Virus record (IMG/VR): IMGVR_UViG_3300042311_000711
Location: 1 to 25,417 of that record
Source: a virus
DNA length: 25,417 bases
Reading direction: 5' to 3' (one strand)
Positions within the stretch are counted from its first letter, which is position 1. Every line of letters begins with the position of its first letter. The translations under genes and the position numbers were made by a program. This document shows, piece after piece, positions 19,734 to 25,417 of the stretch. The notes below the pieces were generated by a model that worked only from the letters and a program-made list of their open reading frames with translations, was not told where the DNA came from and ran no database searches.

Positions 19734-20991
19734 TTTACACGCTGGTCAAAAAGAAATAATACAAGATAGAAAAAGATTTAATGTTATAGCTTGTGGACGT
19801 AGATTTGGAAAAACTGCATTAGCCGAGCAATTAATAATAGATGACAATCAATTAGCAATTGGATTATTACACGGTAGTAGAATAGCTTATTTTTGCCCTA
19901 CATATAAAATGCTTGGAGAAGTATTTAAGTCGGTTGTTTTAATTTGTAAGGATATTATAGCTAAAAAAGATGAGCAAAACAAAAGAATTGAAACAATTAC
20001 AGGCGGTATATTAGATTGTTGGAGTTTGGACTCAATTGATTCTGTAAGGGGACGCAAATATCATAGAGTAATATTAGATGAGTATGCGATGCTCAATACA
20101 ATGAAAGCACAAGAAGCGTGGGAACAATCTATAAGGCCTTTATTGACAGATTATAAAGGAGACGCCTACTTTTTATCAACTCCAAAAGGCAAAAATCACT
20201 ATTTTTTTGAGCTTTTTAACTATCAAAATAAGTTAGATAATTGGAAATCATTTCAGATGCCTACTGTTTCTAATCCTTTTATTGATAAAAGCGAAGTAGA
20301 AGAGGCCAGATTATCTTTGCCGATGACTGCATTTGAGCAAGAATATTTAGCTCAATTTACAGACAAGGTACAAAATGTGGCTATGCACAATTTTAACGAG
20401 GATATTCACGTAAAACCTTGCGAAAATAATCCACTATATCCTTTGATATTTTCAATTGACTTTAACACAAGCCCATTAGCTTGTATTGTTATGCAGGAAT
20501 ATAAAGAAGGCACAAACCATTATATCAATATAATCAATGAAATTAAGATTGAGAATGCAAAGACTCAAGATTTAATCAATGAAATAAGTGCAAGATATAC
20601 ACCAATTGAATTAAGCAGAGCAAAGTTTACAGGAGATGCAACTGGACGTACAGAAACAACCGCAAACCTATCTAACTGGCTACAAATTCAAAAAGCGTTT
20701 AATTTAGGTACTAGATTAGAAGTTCCAAGAGCAAATCCAAGTGTGATTTCTTCAATTGAATTGTGTAATTTTGTATTTTATAGGCACAAAAACATATCAA
20801 TTGACCCTAAATGTAAGAATTTAATATACGAATTAAAATATACCGAAGCTGATGACAAAGGATTAGTAAAAAAAGATAGAAATGATTTAGCACAAAGAGC
20901 TGACTTTTTAGATACTTTGAGATATGCTTTTAATACATATTTTTTAATTAAGCGAAATATTTTAAAGGAAAATATTTACTTTAACATTTAA
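19714..20991 (+). CDS. terL: Terminase large subunit
   Basis: A 425-residue packaging motor and nuclease. ATPase: Walker A ACGRRFGKT (26-34), Walker B VILDE (119-123), coupling motif STPKG (155-159). Nuclease: IDFNTSP with Asp249, TGDATGR with Asp308, and DFLDTLRYAF with Asp400 as the expected metal ligands. All motifs are intact and the length is typical. It translocates genomic DNA into the procapsid and cuts it. The ATG lies inside the small-subunit gene. Unusually, no portal or capsid gene follows; the tail genes do. Confidence 0.95.
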   Translation: MRVLLNNLHAGQKEIIQDRKRFNVIACGRRFGKTALAEQLIIDDNQLAIGLLHGSRIAYFCPTYKMLGEVFKSVVLICKDIIAKKDEQNKRIETITGGILDCWSLDSIDSVRGRKYHRVILDEYAMLNTMKAQEAWEQSIRPLLTDYKGDAYFLSTPKGKNHYFFELFNYQNKLDNWKSFQMPTVSNPFIDKSEVEEARLSLPMTAFEQEYLAQFTDKVQNVAMHNFNEDIHVKPCENNPLYPLIFSIDFNTSPLACIVMQEYKEGTNHYINIINEIKIENAKTQDLINEISARYTPIELSRAKFTGDATGRTETTANLSNWLQIQKAFNLGTRLEVPRANPSVISSIELCNFVFYRHKNISIDPKCKNLIYELKYTEADDKGLVKKDRNDLAQRADFLDTLRYAFNTYFLIKRNILKENIYFNI

Positions 20992-21004
20992 TTTGTATAT
21001 TTGC
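20975..21004 (+). promoter_or_regulatory. Putative promoter of the tail gene segment
   Basis: TTTAC at 20975-20979 as -33 and TATATTTGC at 20996-21004 as -7 (21 bases from box start to box start) lie at the end of terL. It excludes the TTG start at 20993 and points to ATG 21020 for the next gene, leaving a leader of about 10 bases. Confidence 0.6.
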
Positions 21005-21019
21005 ATAAAAAATTATTAT

Positions 21020-21316
21020 ATGATTTTATTTAATTTGATAGAAATATTCTCAATTAGCTTAATGGTAGCTTTTGCTATTAATTCATTTAAGTTAGCTTCT
21101 GGAGAAGATATGATATTCGGTAAATTATACGACTTTTTGGATTTAATAATCAAAAATAAGTACATTAAAAAACCTACAATAGGATGCCCAACTTGTATGA
21201 GTAGTGTATGGAGTTTACCAGTATTATTTATTGAGCCTATTTACTATCCTTTTGTCGTTATTAGTGTGAGTGTAATAGCGACTTTGATTTATGATAAACT
21301 ATTTCCAAACTATTAA
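21020..21316 (+). CDS. Small membrane protein with CPTC motif, 98 aa
   Basis: A 98-residue protein with a hydrophobic N-terminus (LFNLIEIFSISLMVAFAINS, residues 3-22), a charged middle, the motif GCPTCMSSVWSLPVLF (about 57-72) and a second hydrophobic region (YYPFVVISVSVIATLIYDKL). The C-P-x-C followed by a Trp-containing membrane segment recalls the DUF1360-type small membrane proteins, by pattern only. It sits between terL and the tail genes, with ATG chosen after the promoter. Function unknown. Confidence 0.6.
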   Translation: MILFNLIEIFSISLMVAFAINSFKLASGEDMIFGKLYDFLDLIIKNKYIKKPTIGCPTCMSSVWSLPVLFIEPIYYPFVVISVSVIATLIYDKLFPNY

Positions 21317-21319
21317 CCT

Positions 21320-21667
21320 ATGAGTTCATATTGTTATCCATTATTAGAAGCATCAATTTGCGAAACAAATCTTTTGTTGGCACATTCAGCAGTTGATTGC
21401 ATACTTTCATTTAAAAAGAAAGGGCAAACCTGCAAAATAAACTTGCCAGAGCAAGGAGGCGAAATATACCTTACAGATGATGAGATTTTGGCAAATTTTG
21501 ACAACGCTAATATCTTTACATTAACTTTAACCGACATTACTGGAACTATTATACCAATTGAATATATCAATTGTGCTGGTAGTTTTGATGAGGCCAACGT
21601 TATAAAATTAAAATTTAATGATTGTGAGTTTACAAGTGATGTTTTGTATGAAACTTGCGAATTTTAA
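21320..21667 (+). CDS. Beta-rich tail-region protein, 115 aa, unknown function
   Basis: A Cys-containing, mostly beta-strand 115-residue protein (GQTCKINLPEQGGEIYLTDD; FTLTLTDITGTIIPIEYINC), no membrane segment. It lies 12 bases before the tail chaperone gene, where a major tail or minor tail protein might be, but it is short for a major tail protein. No motif identifies it. Confidence 0.65.
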   Translation: MSSYCYPLLEASICETNLLLAHSAVDCILSFKKKGQTCKINLPEQGGEIYLTDDEILANFDNANIFTLTLTDITGTIIPIEYINCAGSFDEANVIKLKFNDCEFTSDVLYETCEF

Positions 21668-21679
21668 AAAATAAAAAAA

Positions 21680-22270
21680 ATGAAAAATCCATTTAAAAAC
21701 ATTTTTGGTAAAAAAGTTAAAACACCACACGGAAATCAAAAGATGATTTATGCATTTACTTCAGTAGGTGGATATAAGTATTATCGTTTTAGCGATACTA
21801 TGAGTCAAATTAATTTTGAACGTTACCACGCACAATACACTACTAGATTAATGGAAATGCAGAATAGAATAACAAATGTTACTCTAAATGAATGGATTGA
21901 GGCAACAAGAAGTTTTAATAACATAAACCAATATAGGTCTGCAGTTGAGGCATTAGATATTAGAAGACAAATTGCAATGGACACAAATATGTTATATGAG
22001 TTGATGGCTGTATTATATTTACGAGAGGATGAGAAGAACGAAGCCATATCAAATGAGTTTCTACTTGAAAAAGCCAAAGATATAAGAGATACTTTAATGA
22101 CTGCAGAGGATAGCGAGGTTTTTTTTTGCGAGCCAATGTTAGCGGACTTTTTGAAATCGCAAAATTTATCAGCATTGAACTTGAATATATTAGCACAAAA
22201 TTTGGAATCGCAAATGGAGGTGTTTCGGAAAGTAATGAAGCAGATACAACAAAAAACCCAGCCAAGCTAA
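21680..22270 (+). CDS. Tail assembly chaperone, gpG-like (unshifted product)
   Basis: A 196-residue soluble helical protein directly upstream of the tape measure gene, the place of lambda gpG. The N-terminus is basic (NPFKNIFGKKVKTPHGNQK), then a beta part (YAFTSVGGYKYYRFSD), and long helices (LNEWIEATRSFNNINQYRSA; EKAKDIRDTLMTAEDSE). After residue 149 (the T9 run) the frame continues to a Gln-rich tail (VMKQIQQKTQPS). This unshifted form would be the abundant chaperone that coats the tape measure; the shifted form is listed separately. Confidence 0.75.
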   Translation: MKNPFKNIFGKKVKTPHGNQKMIYAFTSVGGYKYYRFSDTMSQINFERYHAQYTTRLMEMQNRITNVTLNEWIEATRSFNNINQYRSAVEALDIRRQIAMDTNMLYELMAVLYLREDEKNEAISNEFLLEKAKDIRDTLMTAEDSEVFFCEPMLADFLKSQNLSALNLNILAQNLESQMEVFRKVMKQIQQKTQPS

Positions 22271-22431
22271 TATTTGACTATCAAAGGCAAATAGAACAAC
22301 AAATAACATATATAAGTGAAAGCGTAGAAGAAGAAAATTTGATTAAACAAAGCCCAATGAGTGTGTATTTTTCGGCTTTGCGTAAATTTCAAATAAAAAT
22401 AAAAAACCTAGAAAAACAAAACAAGAAATAA
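21680..22431 (+). CDS. Tail assembly chaperone gpGT-like, made by -1 frameshift
   Basis: Predicted fusion: residues 1-149 of the chaperone, then after a -1 slip on T TTT TTT (22120-22126) 101 residues from the -1 frame, about 250 in total. The -1 frame is closed by TAG at 22111-22113, so it is open only from 22114; the T9 run (22119-22127) lies just inside and the frame runs to TAA 22431. The extension begins LRANVSGLFEIAKF and ends SALRKFQIKIKNLEKQNKK. It has no ATG near its start, as expected for a T domain reached only by slippage. The tape measure ATG follows its stop by one base. Layout matches lambda G/GT. Confidence 0.75.
22120..22126 (+). promoter_or_regulatory. Programmed -1 frameshift slippery site
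   Basis: The heptamer T TTT TTT, read in the 0 frame as GTT TTT TTT TGC, lets both tRNAs re-pair perfectly after a -1 slip; the full T run is 22119-22127. No obvious strong stem follows by eye. Confidence 0.75.
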
Positions 22432-22432
22432 T

Positions 22433-25417
22433 ATGGCAGACGAGATAATAATAAAGTATAGAGCCGACATATCAGAGCTTAAAACCGATTATGAAACAAT
22501 TAAAAAGGAATCAAAAGAAGTTGAAAAAGCCGTTGGCAAACCTATAAAATTAGATTTAGACACTAAAGAAGTTGAAAAAGACCTAAATAATGTATCAAAA
22601 GCAATAGATAATACAAATAAGTCTACAGGTGGCTTAAGCGGATTGACTGACAAGTTAAAAGGTGGTTTTAAAGATTTAGGTAGTTCAATTGGTGGTTTAT
22701 TTAATCCTATGACAGCAATGGCAGCTGCTGGAACTGCTATTGTTGGTGTTTTTTATAAAATGATTAGTGTAAATTCTGAATTTCAACAATCATTAGCAGA
22801 ATTGCAGTCTATTACAGGTGTAACTACAAAAGATTTAGAATTTTACCGAAATCAAGCTAAAGAGATAGCTCAAGATAAGACATTAAGTTCAAGCTTAAGC
22901 GAAACAGTAAATGCTTTTAAATTAGTAGGTAGTGCAAAACCAGATTTATTACAAAATAAAGAAGCATTAGCAGAGGTAACAAAACAAGCTATTTTATTAA
23001 GTAAAGCGAGTGGTGATTCATTAGAGAGTTCTGTAAACTCTTTGACTGGTACATTAAATCAATTTAATTTTGGAGCTGAAGAAAGTGCAAGAGTTATTGA
23101 TGTGCTTGCAGCTGGTTCAAAAGCAGGAGCTGTAGCTATTCCAGATTTGGCCCAAGGATTGGAGAAGTTTGGTGCTGTAGCTAAAGCCAACAATGTAAGT
23201 GTAGAGCAAGCTGTAGCATTACAAGAAACTTTAGGAGACAAACAAATAAAAGGGGCTGAAGCTGGTACACAATTAAGAAATATTATATTAAAACTAGCAA
23301 ATGCTGGAAAGGGATATGTAAATGGTCAATTTGATATTAATGCTGCATTAGAGCAAACAAAAAATGAATTTGCTAATATACAAGACCCTATTAAACGTTC
23401 TCAAGAATTAACCAAGTTATTTGGATTGGAATCAGTTACTGCTGGTCAAATATTATTAGATAGTACAGACAAATTTAAACAATATACAGCAGCGGTTGGT
23501 GAGCAAGGCGTGGCTTTAACACAAGCCCAAACAAATACCAACACATTTCAAGGCGCTTTAACAAGATTGTCAAACAGTTTTGGGGCATTTCTTGCCGGAG
23601 GTAGTGGAATATTAAATGTATTTACTCCAATTATAGATGTAATTGCTGAAGCTTTGCCATATATAGGTAACTTTTTTGCAGCACTTGGTAGTGGTATATC
23701 CACATTTTTTAGCGAAAGTCAATATGTAGCTAGAATAGGTGATTTGTTTATGGCTTTATGGAATACAGTAAAAGAAGTAGGAGTTGCTATTATAGATGTA
23801 TTTGCTGAAATAGGTAGTTCTTTTGGTGGAGTTTCAAATGGTGCTTCTATATTTGCAAAAGTGTTTGATATTGCAATGAGTCAAGTTAGAGCAGCATTAG
23901 AATATGTATTATTAGGAATAAAAACTTTTAAAGATGTTTTAGTTGGCGCGCTTCAAATAATTAAATTACAAGTTCAAACATTTGTAGACTTTTGGGGTGC
24001 TATTTTTAGAGGTGATTTTAAAGGTGCAATTGGTGTCGTTGGAGATTATATTAAAGGATTGTCTACGATATTTAATAATACATTTGGCAAAATTAAAAAT
24101 AATTTGATTGATTTTGTAAAAGGAATGCTTAAAATAGTAGAACCTTTTGCATCAATGTTTAATATAGATATTAATAAACTAAATAAAAATTTAGATAAAG
24201 CTAAAACGGTATTTGCAACGGCCGCAAAACAAACGCAAAAAGAACAGCAAAAAAATTTAGCTACAACTACTTCTGGTGCTACAACGTCTGTAACTGGTGA
24301 AGCGCAAATGGTATCAGAAAAAGCAGGAAAAAGCAAAAAAGGCAAAACAGCTGCTCAATTAGAAAAAGAGGAATTGGATGAGATAATAAAAGTTAGGGAA
24401 AAAGCTATCAAAGATTTATCTAATTTAGATATAGTAAATCAAAAAAATTACATTGCTGATTTAGAGGCAAGAAAAGAAGACCCACAAAAAATAGCAAAAG
24501 AAAAAGAAAAACTAAAGCAACTTGAAATAAAATATCAAGATGACATTTTACAAATAATAACAGACTCTAATAATAGATTAGCGGAAGAAGCTAAAGTTAG
24601 AGATAAAAATGGATTTTTAGTTAATAAAGATATTTTAGATAAAGAATTAAGTTTTGCTAATAAAACTTTTAACGATATTATTCAATTGCAAAAAGACGCT
24701 GATAGAGATTCTGTTAAAAATAAAATTGATTCTATATTAGGCGAAAAAAGTACATTGGTAAAGGCATTTGAGGACAGAAAAAAACAAATAGAAGACGAGG
24801 TAACTACTACAAAAGAAGCCGAAAATGCTAAAAAATTAGCAATTATACAAGCTGAAAGAGATATAATTAGTGCAAAGATACTTGCAAATGATATTTATAA
24901 ACAAAAACTACTTGATGCTGAAGTTAGTGCGGATAGTGAGTTAATTAAAAATATAATAGCTTCAAATGAAGATTTAAATAAACAATTAGCTGCTCAAGAT
25001 ACAAAATATCGTAATGAAAAAAATGCACAAGAAATAAAACAAGAGCAAGAAAGGGCAGCAAGGTTAAAAGCTCAATTTGATGAATTATTCGAATTTGCAA
25101 ATAATGGCTTATTAATTCAATTAGGTTTTAATCCTCAATCTGTTAGTAAATTTAAAAGTCAAGTTGAAGGTTTTGCAGCTTCTATAAAACAAATAAATAA
25201 AGAAGGTGCAACAAAAGAGGAAAAAGAACAAGCTACAAAAGACGCAATATTAGCTGGTTCAGCTGCAGCAAGTACAGCAGCAATGGCCGCAATTGATATG
25301 GTAAGTGCAAGCGAAAAAGCTGCAAGTGAAGAAAGGATTGCTCAATTAAATGCAGAAAAAGAAGCTGAATTAGCAATTGCTGGAGATAATGAGCAAAAAA
25401 AAGAAATTATTAGACAA
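22433..25417 (+). CDS. Tail tape measure protein, TP901-type (partial)
   Basis: 995 codons without a stop, running off the right edge, so the full length is unknown. The start (MADEIIIKYRADISELKTDY) and a first coiled coil lead to the conserved TP901 core at about 90-330: NPMTAMAAAGTAIVGVFYKM, FQQSLAELQSITGVTTKDLE, SSSLSETVNAFKLVGSAKPD and AAGSKAGAVAIPDLAQGLEK are typical. Hydrophobic segments around residues 380-500 may insert in or cross the host membrane at DNA ejection. From about 610 to the edge it is long charged coiled coil (for example KEKEKLKQLEIKYQDDILQI). The protein sets tail length and is bound by the G/GT chaperones. Two bases separate it from the frameshift frame. Confidence 0.9.
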   Translation, partial: MADEIIIKYRADISELKTDYETIKKESKEVEKAVGKPIKLDLDTKEVEKDLNNVSKAIDNTNKSTGGLSGLTDKLKGGFKDLGSSIGGLFNPMTAMAAAGTAIVGVFYKMISVNSEFQQSLAELQSITGVTTKDLEFYRNQAKEIAQDKTLSSSLSETVNAFKLVGSAKPDLLQNKEALAEVTKQAILLSKASGDSLESSVNSLTGTLNQFNFGAEESARVIDVLAAGSKAGAVAIPDLAQGLEKFGAVAKANNVSVEQAVALQETLGDKQIKGAEAGTQLRNIILKLANAGKGYVNGQFDINAALEQTKNEFANIQDPIKRSQELTKLFGLESVTAGQILLDSTDKFKQYTAAVGEQGVALTQAQTNTNTFQGALTRLSNSFGAFLAGGSGILNVFTPIIDVIAEALPYIGNFFAALGSGISTFFSESQYVARIGDLFMALWNTVKEVGVAIIDVFAEIGSSFGGVSNGASIFAKVFDIAMSQVRAALEYVLLGIKTFKDVLVGALQIIKLQVQTFVDFWGAIFRGDFKGAIGVVGDYIKGLSTIFNNTFGKIKNNLIDFVKGMLKIVEPFASMFNIDINKLNKNLDKAKTVFATAAKQTQKEQQKNLATTTSGATTSVTGEAQMVSEKAGKSKKGKTAAQLEKEELDEIIKVREKAIKDLSNLDIVNQKNYIADLEARKEDPQKIAKEKEKLKQLEIKYQDDILQIITDSNNRLAEEAKVRDKNGFLVNKDILDKELSFANKTFNDIIQLQKDADRDSVKNKIDSILGEKSTLVKAFEDRKKQIEDEVTTTKEAENAKKLAIIQAERDIISAKILANDIYKQKLLDAEVSADSELIKNIIASNEDLNKQLAAQDTKYRNEKNAQEIKQEQERAARLKAQFDELFEFANNGLLIQLGFNPQSVSKFKSQVEGFAASIKQINKEGATKEEKEQATKDAILAGSAAASTAAMAAIDMVSASEKAASEERIAQLNAEKEAELAIAGDNEQKKEIIRQ

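Noticed and set aside
21960-22265. Opposite-strand frames over the chaperone gene, and those at 8312-8584 and 24046-24345
   Set aside because: All lie within strongly supported + strand genes and show no recognisable protein features.
1-25417. Integrase, repressor, CRISPR array, toxin-antitoxin pair or tRNA gene
   Set aside because: Searched by eye on both strands; no supporting motif or repeat array was found.

Overview
The window is a strongly AT-rich stretch of a tailed-phage genome (or prophage) of a Bacteroidota host, most likely a flavobacterium. Every gene I accept is on the + strand. The host call rests on promoters of the Bacteroidota type (TTG or TTTAC, about 17-19 bases, then TAnnTTTG), on A-rich leaders in place of Shine-Dalgarno sites, and on protein families common in flavobacterial phages. 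A tape-measure gene preceded by a frameshifted tail-chaperone pair indicates a long-tailed, probably siphovirus-like virion. No integrase, repressor or host gene is visible, so lifestyle cannot be decided here.

Layout. 1-3723: late virion genes (end of a structural protein, putative connector and tail-completion proteins, a leucine-rich-repeat protein, a fibre-like protein). 3729-5194: lysis cassette (holin, lipoprotein with a C-terminal membrane anchor resembling a unimolecular spanin, glucosaminidase endolysin), closed by a strong intrinsic terminator at 5261-5288. A promoter inside the end of the endolysin gene would make a short RNA ending at that terminator. 5310-6839: early operon with a zinc-ribbon metallophosphoesterase. 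6840-7048: non-coding region with phased T-tracts, a -7 promoter box and a structured RNA whose 8-base hairpin loop is perfectly complementary to a downstream strand. 7049-9989: replication (winged-helix initiator-like protein, primase-helicase) and NinB. 10022-12428: small unknown genes in two blocks, each led by the same promoter/palindrome module, including a membrane-anchored second glucosaminidase-like protein. 12434-16880: Rad52-like annealing protein, a DNA methyltransferase paired with a PLP enzyme and bracketed by a 38-base direct repeat, DnaA-domain-IV-like and helix-turn-helix proteins, and NinG. 16978-19233: SSB-like protein, a protein with a DUF3310-like C-terminus, MazG, a HAD phosphatase and small membrane proteins. 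19233-20991: terminase small and large subunits. 21020-25417: tail segment with a -1 frameshift chaperone pair (T9 slippery run) and a TP901-type tape measure running off the end.

How it fits together. Two promoter families (AAAAAAGTTGCATT-type at 5310 and 16578; TTKACAWTTGTAAA palindrome-type at 10022 and 11502) suggest two classes of early control. Replication seems to rely on the phage initiator, primase-helicase and host polymerase, since no DNA polymerase is seen. NinB, the Rad52-like protein and NinG would make or resolve recombination intermediates, and terminase would package the product. The parts most worth following up are the methyltransferase/PLP cassette, the pseudoknotted leader RNA, the predicted short RNA at the late terminator and the membrane-tethered early murein hydrolase.
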